Shown: one piece after another, positions 7,930 to 15,134 of the stretch | Layout of the letters: each line of letters begins with the position of its first letter | Position numbering within the stretch: the first letter of the stretch is position 1 | NCBI GenBank assembly: GCA_947467145.1 | Contig: CANIGJ010000001.1 | Span: forward strand, 1 to 64,000 | From: Rhodospirillaceae bacterium | GTDB taxonomy: Bacteria; Pseudomonadota; Alphaproteobacteria; Rhodospirillales; UBA2165 | Direction: 5' to 3' | DNA length: 64,000 nt | Translations under genes and position numbers: made by a program | The notes under the pieces: model-generated | What the model saw: the letters and a program-made list of their open reading frames with translations, nothing else | Databases searched by the model: none | What the model was told of the DNA's origin: nothing

Positions 7930-8871
7930 ATGTCACTGAACCCAATACCGGCGACCACCATCGTCGGCGCCTCCGGGGCTGCCGACCATCACGCATCGCA
8001 TATCCCCACCTCGCACATCGATTGGGCCGCGTTGTTCGCCGGCGCGTTCGTGGCGACCGCGATTGCCTATGTGCTCACCACCTTCGGCTCGGCGGTCGGC
8101 CTGTCGATGACCTCACCCTACCCCGGGCGTGGCGCTGCGACGCCTATGCTGCTTGTCGCGGTCGGGCTGTGGATCGTCTGGGTCGCGGCCTCGTCCTTCA
8201 TGGCGGGCGGCTATGTCGCCGGGCGCATGCGTCGCCGCCTGTTCGACGCGACCGAGCATGAGGTCGATGTGCGCGACGCCGTGCATGGCGCCGTCGTCTG
8301 GGCCGTTGCCGCGCTGTTCGGCGCGGTGCTGTTCGGCATGACCGCAGCCGGCGCGGCCAAGACCGGTGCGCAAGCTGCCGCCACGGCGGTATCAGGTGCG
8401 GCGGTTGGTGCAGGTGCTGCCGCCGGCGTTGCCGCCGACCAAGGCAGCGATCCGATCAACGTCATCGTCGAACGCACACTCCGACCCTCTGCCCAAGGCG
8501 TGCCCGAAGGCACAGCGACGCGTGACGCCGCGGCCACGAGCGCCGAAGTCGGCGGCATCGTCCGGCGTGGGCTAGCCACCGGCGACGTGCCGGCCGACGA
8601 TCGCGCGTATCTGGCGCAGGTCGTCGCCCGCAACACGGGCGTCACCGAGGACGAAGCGCGCGCACGCGTCGATCAAGGCATCGAGCAGGCCAAGGCGGCC
8701 GTGCAGAAAGCGCGCGACGCGGCCGATAAGGCCCGTAAGGCGGCGATCATCGCCGCCTTCGGTCTGGCGGCCTCGCTCGCCATCGGCCTCGCCGCCGCCA
8801 TGTGGGGCGCCGGCCTGGGCGGACGGCACCGCGACCAGGGCACGATCGTGACCGGCTGGTTCAGGAGATAA
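7930..8871 (+). CDS. Multi-pass membrane protein of unknown function (PhnA-like in some annotations)
   Basis: 313-residue membrane protein. Hydrophobic helices lie at about residues 32-55, 70-98 (including SFMAGGYVAGRMRRR) and 117-140. An Ala/Gly-rich stretch follows, then a charged soluble helix (about 225-280, with DEARARVDQGIEQAKAAVQKARDAADKARKAA), and a final membrane helix (about 275-298). Proteins of this shape are sometimes labelled 'PhnA-like', but nothing here supports a phosphonate role. GGAGGACCCGG precedes the start. It is coupled to the 24-residue microprotein upstream. Its location should be the inner membrane; the function is unknown. Confidence 0.7.
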   Translation: MSLNPIPATTIVGASGAADHHASHIPTSHIDWAALFAGAFVATAIAYVLTTFGSAVGLSMTSPYPGRGAATPMLLVAVGLWIVWVAASSFMAGGYVAGRMRRRLFDATEHEVDVRDAVHGAVVWAVAALFGAVLFGMTAAGAAKTGAQAAATAVSGAAVGAGAAAGVAADQGSDPINVIVERTLRPSAQGVPEGTATRDAAATSAEVGGIVRRGLATGDVPADDRAYLAQVVARNTGVTEDEARARVDQGIEQAKAAVQKARDAADKARKAAIIAAFGLAASLAIGLAAAMWGAGLGGRHRDQGTIVTGWFRR

Positions 8872-8875
8872 ATCG

Positions 8876-8922
8876 GCGACGCCCATCCCTCGCATTGCGA
8901 GGGCGCAATGAAGTCGCTTTGC
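8876..8922. repeat. 47-base dispersed hairpin repeat, copy 1
   Basis: An outer inverted pair GCGAC...GTCGC encloses an inner palindrome CCTCGCATTGCGAGG. A second copy at 11158-11204 matches at 43 of 47 positions. Both sit immediately downstream of a stop codon. Preservation of the arms suggests a REP-like element that folds in RNA or DNA. Confidence 0.7.
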
Positions 8923-8951
8923 CTCGCCGCGCCGTTTAAGACTGCATGCTG

Positions 8952-8993
8952 ACACAACCGCCCGGCGCACCCGCGCCGTGCGGTTGTGTTTTG
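8952..8993 (+). terminator. Terminator downstream of the membrane-protein pair
   Basis: A long hairpin has outer stem ACACAACCGC / GCGGTTGTGT and inner stem CGGCGC / GCGCCG around ACCC, with one bulge, then TTTTG. It ends the 7844-8871 transcript. Confidence 0.65.
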
Positions 8994-9183
8994 CCTTTGC
9001 TAATGGGCCGGGTCCCAACGGGCACTAGATCGGAAAACACCCGTTGTCCCATTTTCGGGACAAGGCTAGTGTCACACCCGGCTCCGGCGTTTCAGTCACC
9101 GGAACCCAAACGTAAAAGGCCCCCGGCCGAACGGGCGGCTGTGTAACAGGACCCGCCCTTTTCTGGGCGGACGGGGCGGTTTC

Positions 9184-9633
9184 ATGGTTCGGATCAAAAG
9201 TCCGCAGGATTTCGGCGCGGCGCTTGTCTTCATTCTGTTCGGTTTGGGCGGAATCTATTTCGGATACGATCTGCGCTGGGGCAGCGCGGCCCGCATGGGG
9301 CCGGGCTATTTCCCCCTTGTGCTGTCAGGCTGCATCATCGCCATTGGCGTAGTCATCGGCGCCCGTGCGCTGATCTTCGACGGTCCCAGTGTCGAACGCT
9401 TCCAGATCCGTCCGCTCGGCCTGCTCATCATCGCTTCGTTGATCTTCGGCTATCTCATCGAGGAGATCGGCCTCGCCATCTCCGGCGTGCTGATGATCCT
9501 GGTTGCGACCTATGCCGGACGCGAAGCGCGGCTCAAAGAAGCCGTCATCCTCGCGCTCGCCCTCACCGCGTTTTCCATCATCGTGTTCGTCTGGGCGCTC
9601 GGCCAGTCGTTGCCGGTCTGGACGGGGCGCTAG
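9184..9633 (+). CDS. tctB: Tripartite tricarboxylate transporter, small membrane subunit TctB
   Basis: 149-residue inner-membrane protein with four hydrophobic helices. It carries the TctB-type opening (GAALVFILFGLGGIYFGYDL followed by GSAARMGPGYFP). It pairs with TctA and a periplasmic receptor to import carboxylates using an ion gradient. The ATG follows GGGGCGG. Its TAG is directly followed by the tctA start, so the two are translationally linked. The substrate (citrate, other tri- or dicarboxylates, or aromatic acids) is not predictable from this subunit. Confidence 0.9.
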   Translation: MVRIKSPQDFGAALVFILFGLGGIYFGYDLRWGSAARMGPGYFPLVLSGCIIAIGVVIGARALIFDGPSVERFQIRPLGLLIIASLIFGYLIEEIGLAISGVLMILVATYAGREARLKEAVILALALTAFSIIVFVWALGQSLPVWTGR

Positions 9634-11151
9634 ATGATGGACCTGCATATCCTCGATAATCTCGCGACCGGTTTCGTTGCGGCCGCCTCCTTGCAGAATA
9701 TCGGCTTCGCGCTGATCGGCTGTCTGCTCGGCACACTCATCGGCGTGTTGCCGGGCATCGGCCCGATCCCCGCCATCGCCATGCTGTTGCCGATCACCTT
9801 CGGTCTTGATCCCCTCTCATCCCTGATCATGCTGGCCGGCATCTATTACGGTGCGGCCTATGGCGGCTCGACCACCTCGATCCTGGTCAATATCCCGGGC
9901 GAGGCATCGAGCATCGTCACCGCGATCGACGGCCACCAGATGGCCAAGCAGGGCAAGGCGGGCTTGGCGCTCTCGGTCTCGGCACTTGGCTCGTTCTTCG
10001 CCGGCTGCGTCGGCACGGTGTTCGTGGCGGCCTTCGGTCCGCCGCTGGCCACCCTCGCCCAAGAATTCAATTCGCCCGATTATTTCGCGCTGATGGTGCT
10101 GGGTCTCGCCATGGCGGTGATGCTGGCGCATGGCAGCGTGCTCAAGGCCGTCGGCATGGTGTTCATCGGCCTGCTGCTCGGCCTGGCCGGCACCGACGTC
10201 AATTCCGGCACGCAGCGTTATACCTTCGGCATCACCTTCCTGTTCGACGGCATCGATTTCCTGCCCTTGGTCATCGGCCTGTTCGGCATCGTCGAGATCG
10301 TGCGCAACCTGGAAATGAAGGAAGCGCCGCGCATGACCGTGGTGGCGCGCTTCCGCGATCTGTGGCCGCGCCTCGCCGATCTGAAAGATGCCGTGAAGCC
10401 GGCGCTGCGGGGAACCTTCCTGGGATCGTTGCTCGGCATCCTGCCGGGCGGCGGCGCAGTGCTCGCCTCCTTCGCGTCCTACACGATGGAAAAGAAGCTG
10501 GCGAAAGACCCGTCGCGCTTCGGCAAAGGCGCCATCGAAGGCGTGGCCGGGCCGGAATCGGCCAACAACGCGGCGGCGCAGACCTCGTTCATCCCGCTGC
10601 TCACCCTCGGCCTGCCGTCCAACCCGGTAATGGCGCTGATGATGGGCGCGCTCATGATCCAGGGCCTGCAGCCTGGTGCCGCCATCATGACCAAGCAGCC
10701 CGATCTGTTCTGGGGCCTCGTCGCATCGATGTGGATCGGCAATCTGATGCTCGTCGTGCTCAACCTGCCGCTGATCGGCATCTGGGTGAAGCTGTTGAGC
10801 GTGCCCTACCGGCTGCTGTTCCCGGCGATCTTGCTGTTCTGCGTCGTCGGCATCTATGCCACCAATTCGTCGCCCGGCCAGATCGGCCTGATGGCGGTGT
10901 TTTCGGTGTTCGGCTACATCCTGGTGAAGTTCGGCTGCGAGCCGGCGCCGATGGTGCTGGGCTTCATCCTGGGCCCGCTGATGGAAGAGAACCTGCGCAG
11001 ATCGTTGGTCTTGTCGCGCGGCGATCCGATAATCTTCCTCGAACGGCCGATCTCGGCCACGCTTCTCGTCATCACCGTCATCGTTTTCGGGCTCATCGTG
11101 CTGCCCGCGTTCCGCCGCGGCCGCGAACAGGCATTCCAAGAGGAAGGTTAA
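9634..11151 (+). CDS. tctA: Tripartite tricarboxylate transporter, large membrane subunit TctA
   Basis: 505-residue polytopic membrane protein, the size expected for TctA. The diagnostic segments are GVLPGIGPIPAIAMLLP (about residues 38-54), the YGGSTTSILVNIPGE loop, the second LLGILPGGGAVLASF re-entrant-like repeat (about 268-282), and GLPSNPVMALMMGA. It is the transport channel of the TctABC system in the inner membrane. It starts at the base after the tctB stop. A 47-base hairpin repeat lies between it and tctC. A long antisense frame covers this gene and is a codon-bias shadow. Confidence 0.95.
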   Translation: MMDLHILDNLATGFVAAASLQNIGFALIGCLLGTLIGVLPGIGPIPAIAMLLPITFGLDPLSSLIMLAGIYYGAAYGGSTTSILVNIPGEASSIVTAIDGHQMAKQGKAGLALSVSALGSFFAGCVGTVFVAAFGPPLATLAQEFNSPDYFALMVLGLAMAVMLAHGSVLKAVGMVFIGLLLGLAGTDVNSGTQRYTFGITFLFDGIDFLPLVIGLFGIVEIVRNLEMKEAPRMTVVARFRDLWPRLADLKDAVKPALRGTFLGSLLGILPGGGAVLASFASYTMEKKLAKDPSRFGKGAIEGVAGPESANNAAAQTSFIPLLTLGLPSNPVMALMMGALMIQGLQPGAAIMTKQPDLFWGLVASMWIGNLMLVVLNLPLIGIWVKLLSVPYRLLFPAILLFCVVGIYATNSSPGQIGLMAVFSVFGYILVKFGCEPAPMVLGFILGPLMEENLRRSLVLSRGDPIIFLERPISATLLVITVIVFGLIVLPAFRRGREQAFQEEG

Positions 11152-11157
11152 AAAAAC

Positions 11158-11204
11158 GCGACGCCCATTCCTCGCATTGCGAGGACGCAATAACGTCGCT
11201 TTGC
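11158..11204. repeat. 47-base dispersed hairpin repeat, copy 2
   Basis: It matches the copy at 8876-8922 at 43 of 47 positions, with the same outer (GCGAC/GTCGC) and inner (CCTCGCATTGCGAGG) arms. It lies inside the tct operon between tctA and tctC, just ahead of the tctC ribosome site. It could act as an mRNA-stabilising or attenuating hairpin that lets the receptor be made in excess. Confidence 0.7.
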
Positions 11205-11228
11205 TACTTTTATAAGGAGGCTACCATT

Positions 11229-12209
11229 ATGAAATTTTCATTTCTGAAACGAACGCTGGGGGCGGCGCTGCTCGGAGCATCTGCTTTGATCGGCGGGCAA
11301 GGGTCCGCACAGGCGCAGGCCTATCCCAACCAGGACATCCGTTTCGTCTGCGCCTTCCCGCCGGGCTCGGGCGCCGACGTCATCGTGCGCTATATGGCCA
11401 ACGCGGTGCAAAAGATCAGCGGCCACACCATCGTGGTCGAGAACAAGCCGGGTGCGGCCGGGCTGATTGCGACGGAATACGTCGTGCGCGCCAAGCCGGA
11501 CGGCTACACCATCTTTGTGCATGCCGGATCGGCGGTGTCGAACATACCGGCGCTCTATGCCAAGCCGCCGTTCGATGCGCGCAAGGCGTTGGAAGTTGCC
11601 GCGACCATCAACCGCCAGCCCTTCATGATCCTGGTCGACGCCAAGAGCCCGTATAAGACGCTCGCGGAACTGACCGACGCCATGAAGAAGAAAGGCGACA
11701 AGGCGAGCTATGCGACCGCGGCCACCACCGGCAAGGTGATGGGCGAGATCTACAAGGCGCGCACCGGCATCACCGCGGTCGAGGTCGAATACAAGACCGC
11801 GCCCGACTCGATCAACGACATGCTGTCCGGTCGTCTCGACTATGCCTCGCACGATCCGGTCTTCGCCCTGGCGCAGGAACGCGAAGGCCGCATGCGCATC
11901 CTCGGCGTCTCGACCGCCGAACGCCTGGCCGCCAATCCCGACATGAAGACCATGAAGGAACAAGGCGTCGACATGGATCTCACCGGCTGGTGGGCCGCCA
12001 TGGTTCCGATCGGGACCGACAAGGCAGCGAAGGCGAAGATCACCGAATGGTTCCAGAAGGCCGTCGCCATGCCGGAGACCAAGGAATTCCTCAACAAGTT
12101 CGGCGGCGACCAATTGCAGGAAAGCCCGGAAGAGGCCGACAAGCGCCTGCTGAAGGACATCGATCTGTGGATCGAATACGCCAAGATCGCCAAGATCGTG
12201 CCGCAATAG
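11229..12209 (+). CDS. tctC: TctC/Bug-family periplasmic solute receptor (Sec signal)
   Basis: 326-residue periplasmic binding protein of the tripartite tricarboxylate system. A Sec signal peptide (MKFSFLKRTLGAALLGASAL..., AQA cleavage near residue 30) is followed by YPNQDIRFVCAFPPGSGADV, the Bug-family ligand loop. AAGGAGG (11214-11220) lies 8 bases before the ATG at 11229, which fixes the start. It belongs to the tctBA operon and ends at a strong terminator. It is very similar throughout to the product of 12304-13281, indicating a recent duplication. Confidence 0.93.
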   Translation: MKFSFLKRTLGAALLGASALIGGQGSAQAQAYPNQDIRFVCAFPPGSGADVIVRYMANAVQKISGHTIVVENKPGAAGLIATEYVVRAKPDGYTIFVHAGSAVSNIPALYAKPPFDARKALEVAATINRQPFMILVDAKSPYKTLAELTDAMKKKGDKASYATAATTGKVMGEIYKARTGITAVEVEYKTAPDSINDMLSGRLDYASHDPVFALAQEREGRMRILGVSTAERLAANPDMKTMKEQGVDMDLTGWWAAMVPIGTDKAAKAKITEWFQKAVAMPETKEFLNKFGGDQLQESPEEADKRLLKDIDLWIEYAKIAKIVPQ

Positions 12210-12233
12210 GCCGATGACTACGGTCTAGACATC

Positions 12234-12266
12234 AGGGCGCGACGGAACACCGTCGCGCCCTTTTTG
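12234..12266 (+). terminator. Strong terminator after tctC
   Basis: A perfect 12-base stem (AGGGCGCGACGG / CCGTCGCGCCCT) with loop AACA is followed by TTTTG. It separates the two tctC paralogs, so the second needs its own promoter or readthrough. Confidence 0.9.
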
Positions 12267-12303
12267 TTTCACGAACAAGTAAACAAAACAGGGAAACAAC
12301 ATC

Positions 12304-13281
12304 ATGATGAGACGTCGCGACTTCCTCCATGCGTCCGCCAGCATCGCCGGCCTCAGTGCGCTGCCCGGCGCTGCGTTCGCGCAAGGTGCGTATCCCAATC
12401 AGGACATCCGCTTCGTCTGCGCCTTCCCGCCGGGCTCGGGCGCCGACGTGCTGGTGCGCTATTTCTCCAACCATGTGCAGAAAATCAGCAACCACACGAT
12501 CATCGTCGAGAACAAGGCAGGCGCGCAGGGCCTGCTCGCCGCCGAATATGTCGCGCGCGCCAAGCCCGACGGCTATACCGTTTATGTGCATGGCGGCAGC
12601 GGCATCGCCTCCATTCCGGCGCTCTATAAGAACCCGCCGATCGACGTCTCGAAGAGTTTCGAGGTGGTCGCGACCATCAACCGCCAGCCCTTCATGCTCG
12701 TGGTTGACGCCAAAAGCCCGTATCAGAACGTCGCCCAACTAACCGAGGCGATGAAGACGAAAGGCGACAAAGCAAGCTACGGCGTGTCTGCTCCCAACGG
12801 CGTCGTCATGGGCGAGTTGTACAAGGCGGCGACCGGCACCAAGGCGGTGCAGGTTGATTACAAGACGGCCAACGATTCGCTCAACGATCAGCTGTCGGGT
12901 CGGCTCGACTACTGCATGCACGACCCGGTCTATAGCTTGGCGCAGATGCGCGAAGGTCGCTTGCGCATCCTCGGCGTGTCGACCAACGAGCGCTTGGATG
13001 CAAGCCCCGACCTACCGACCATGAGCGAGCAAGGCATCAAGATGGATCTCGTCGGCTGGTGGGCCGCCATGGTGCCGACCGGCACGCCACAGGCCGCCAA
13101 GGACAAACTGCGCGAATGGTTCGTCAAATCGGTCGCCGATCCCGAGACCAAGGCGTTCCTCAACAAGTTCGGCGGCGACCAATTGCAGGAAAGCCCGGAA
13201 GCCGCCCAGAAGCGCCTGATCCGCGACATCGACATTTGGAAAGAGTATGTCCGCATAGCAAAAATCGAACCGCAATCTTAA
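12304..13281 (+). CDS. Second TctC/Bug-family receptor, twin-arginine signal
   Basis: 325-residue paralog of the upstream receptor. The mature parts are nearly collinear: both contain YPNQDIRFVCAFPPGSGADV, GWWAAMVP and FLNKFGGDQLQESPE. The export signals differ. Here the N-terminus is MMRRRDFLHASAS, a twin-arginine (Tat) motif, whereas the neighbour has a Sec signal. The two may deliver different ligands to the same TctAB channel, or serve as expression alternatives. The start could equally be the ATG three bases later. The end of the gene has no obvious terminator before the next gene. Confidence 0.9.
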   Translation: MMRRRDFLHASASIAGLSALPGAAFAQGAYPNQDIRFVCAFPPGSGADVLVRYFSNHVQKISNHTIIVENKAGAQGLLAAEYVARAKPDGYTVYVHGGSGIASIPALYKNPPIDVSKSFEVVATINRQPFMLVVDAKSPYQNVAQLTEAMKTKGDKASYGVSAPNGVVMGELYKAATGTKAVQVDYKTANDSLNDQLSGRLDYCMHDPVYSLAQMREGRLRILGVSTNERLDASPDLPTMSEQGIKMDLVGWWAAMVPTGTPQAAKDKLREWFVKSVADPETKAFLNKFGGDQLQESPEAAQKRLIRDIDIWKEYVRIAKIEPQS

Positions 13282-13380
13282 CGCGGCGGGGGTGCTATGG
13301 ATTTCCGTGGCCCCCCGTTTCGTGCTAGCGTCGCACCCATAAAACCAACAACACGGCTTCATTTCATTCGGGAGATTTCC

Positions 13381-14388
13381 ATGACTGCCTGGTCCAAACT
13401 GACCGCGCTGGCCGCCGCCGCCGCATTCTGCGTCGCGTCGAACGCCAAAGCGGCCGATATCGATATCGTGTTCGCCCTGCCCTCCTCGACCTTGACCTTC
13501 ACCTCGGTCTTCATCGCGGAAGATGCGGGCTTCTTCAAAGCCGAAGGCCTGAAGCCGGAGTTCCGCAATCTGGTCGGCGTCGCATCCAACAACGCCGTCA
13601 TCGGCGGTTCGGCCGATTTCAGCGTCGGTACCGCGGCGACCTTCCTGCGCGGCGCGGCGCAAGGCCAGCGCATGTTCGCCATCGCCAACATGGTCGACCG
13701 CCCGATGGTCGAACTGGTGCTGCGCAAAGACGTCGCCGAGGCCGCTGGGTACAAAGAAAGCATGACGACCGCCGAAAAGGCGAAGCTGCTCAAAGGTAAA
13801 ACCATCGCGGTGCAGGGCATCGGTTCGATCGTGCATGCCATGCAGCGTCTCGTCGCCGGCATGGGCGGGCTCGACCCCGACAAGGACATGACCGTGGTTT
13901 CGATGGAACCGCCAGCCATGGTCGCGGCGCTCAAAACCAAGCAGATCGACGGCTACACCACGTCGATGCCGTTCACCACGCAGAGCATCATGGAAGGAAA
14001 TTCTGTGATGATCGCGTCGGGTCCGTTGGGCGATTTGCCGAACTACACGCCGACCGGCTACGCGTTTCTCTATACCCGCCCCGAAGTTTGCGTGAAGGAG
14101 CGCGTGAAGTGCGAGAAGATGGGCCGCGCCTTCAAGGCCGCCAACAACTTCATCCACGACAAGCCGGATGAGACTTGGGCGATCCTAAAGAAGCGCTTCG
14201 CCACGATGGACGAGAAGCTGCTCGCCGCCGCCTGGGAAGTCACCAAAAAGGCCCATCCGCGCGACATATCGATCAACGTTCCCGCGATGGTGAACGCGCA
14301 GAAGTTCAGCCTCGACGCCAAGTTGTTGGAGCCCAAGGACACGCTCGATAAATTCGACGGCCTGTGGACGACCGACTTCGTGAAGTAA
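13381..14388 (+). CDS. ABC-type substrate-binding protein, NMT1/SsuA-like
   Basis: 335-residue periplasmic protein with a Sec signal (MTAWSKLTALAAAAAFCVASNAKA). The body is of the NMT1/THI5/SsuA type: DIVFALPSSTLTFTSVFIAEDAGFFKAEGL, then GSADFSVGTAATFLRGAAQG. Such receptors feed ABC importers for sulfonates, nitrate, thiamine precursors or aromatic acids. GGGAG precedes the ATG at 13381; an upstream in-frame ATG would only add non-signal sequence. No permease or ATPase is adjacent, so it is an orphan receptor. It sits next to the Tct receptors, which suggests a shared nutritional role but does not show it. Confidence 0.85.
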   Translation: MTAWSKLTALAAAAAFCVASNAKAADIDIVFALPSSTLTFTSVFIAEDAGFFKAEGLKPEFRNLVGVASNNAVIGGSADFSVGTAATFLRGAAQGQRMFAIANMVDRPMVELVLRKDVAEAAGYKESMTTAEKAKLLKGKTIAVQGIGSIVHAMQRLVAGMGGLDPDKDMTVVSMEPPAMVAALKTKQIDGYTTSMPFTTQSIMEGNSVMIASGPLGDLPNYTPTGYAFLYTRPEVCVKERVKCEKMGRAFKAANNFIHDKPDETWAILKKRFATMDEKLLAAAWEVTKKAHPRDISINVPAMVNAQKFSLDAKLLEPKDTLDKFDGLWTTDFVK

Positions 14389-14409
14389 CACGACAAAGCG
14401 TTTCAAAAG

Positions 14410-14437
14410 GGCGGCGAGGAAACTCGCCGCCTTTTTT
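14410..14437 (+). terminator. Terminator between the binding protein and kdpE
   Basis: GGCGGCGAG, loop GAAA, CTCGCCGCC, then six T. It lies at the junction of convergent genes and overlaps the kdpE stop by two bases. Confidence 0.85.
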
Positions 14438-15134
14438 AATCCGGGGCGCGCAGCCGGTAGCCGACGCCCTGTTCGGTCAGGATATGTTGCGGTCGTTCCG
14501 GCGTCGCCTCGATCTTCTGGCGGAGCGTACGGATATAGATTCTGAGGTACTGCACGTCCGTTTCGCCGCCCCAGACCTCACGCAGGATGAATTTGTGCGT
14601 CAACACCTTACCGGCATGCGCGATCAACAGACGCAGCAGATCGTATTCGCGCGGCGTCAGTTTGACCTCAGCGTCCTGCACCATAACGACGCGACGCACC
14701 AAGTCCACGGCCAGATCGCCGTCGCGGAACATGGGGCGTTCGCCTTGCTGCTGCAGGCGATGGCGCAAGGCTGCCCGCACGCGCGCCAACAATTCCTCGA
14801 TGCCGAAGGGTTTAGTCAGATAATCGTCGGCGCCGAGATCGAGCGCCGCGACCTTGCCTTTCTCATCCGTGCGACTTGAGAGAACGATGATCGGCAGGGC
14901 CGAGCCCTGACCGCGCAACCGTTCGATCACCGAAAACCCATCCATGCCGGGCAGGCCGAGATCGAGGATCAACAGATCGATGCGGTTGCGGCCCAGCTCC
15001 GCCAGCGCGGCTTCGCCGCTATCGGCCTCGATCACGCGGTAACCTTGCGAGTCCAGCGCGGTGCGCAGGAAGCGACGGATCGGCGGTTCGTCGTCGACGA
15101 TCAGGATGGTGAGCGGAACGGCTTCGGACGTCAT
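14436..15134 (-). CDS. kdpE: KDP operon response regulator KdpE
   Basis: 232-residue OmpR-type regulator. The receiver domain has Asp14/Asp15, the phospho-acceptor Asp58 (LILDLGLPGMDG) and Lys108 (LTKPFG). The C-terminal winged helix includes LTPREYDLLRLL and ends VGYRLRAPD. Phosphorylated by KdpD, it activates the kdp transport genes under potassium limitation. Its first four bases overlap the end of kdpD. The gene is the last of the kdp locus and meets the binding-protein transcript head-on. Confidence 0.95.
   Translation of the reverse strand: MTSEAVPLTILIVDDEPPIRRFLRTALDSQGYRVIEADSGEAALAELGRNRIDLLILDLGLPGMDGFSVIERLRGQGSALPIIVLSSRTDEKGKVAALDLGADDYLTKPFGIEELLARVRAALRHRLQQQGERPMFRDGDLAVDLVRRVVMVQDAEVKLTPREYDLLRLLIAHAGKVLTHKFILREVWGGETDVQYLRIYIRTLRQKIEATPERPQHILTEQGVGYRLRAPD

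Larger units (their letters stand above)
8872..9183. other. Intergenic region with repeat, terminator and tct leader
   Basis: This 312-base gap holds a dispersed hairpin repeat (8876-8922), a terminator (8952-8993), and about 190 bases of leader before tctB that should contain its promoter. The leader has a short inverted segment around GGGTCCCAACGGG / CCCGTTGTCCC, but no riboswitch I can name. No gene is supported here. Confidence 0.5.

Noticed and set aside
9817..11190. A 457-codon antisense frame across tctA.
   Set aside because: TctA motifs are clear on the plus strand; the antisense product is His/Gln/Arg-rich shadow sequence.
14364..14879. A 171-codon plus-strand frame opposite kdpE.
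   Set aside because: KdpE has all receiver and DNA-binding motifs on the minus strand; this is its antisense.
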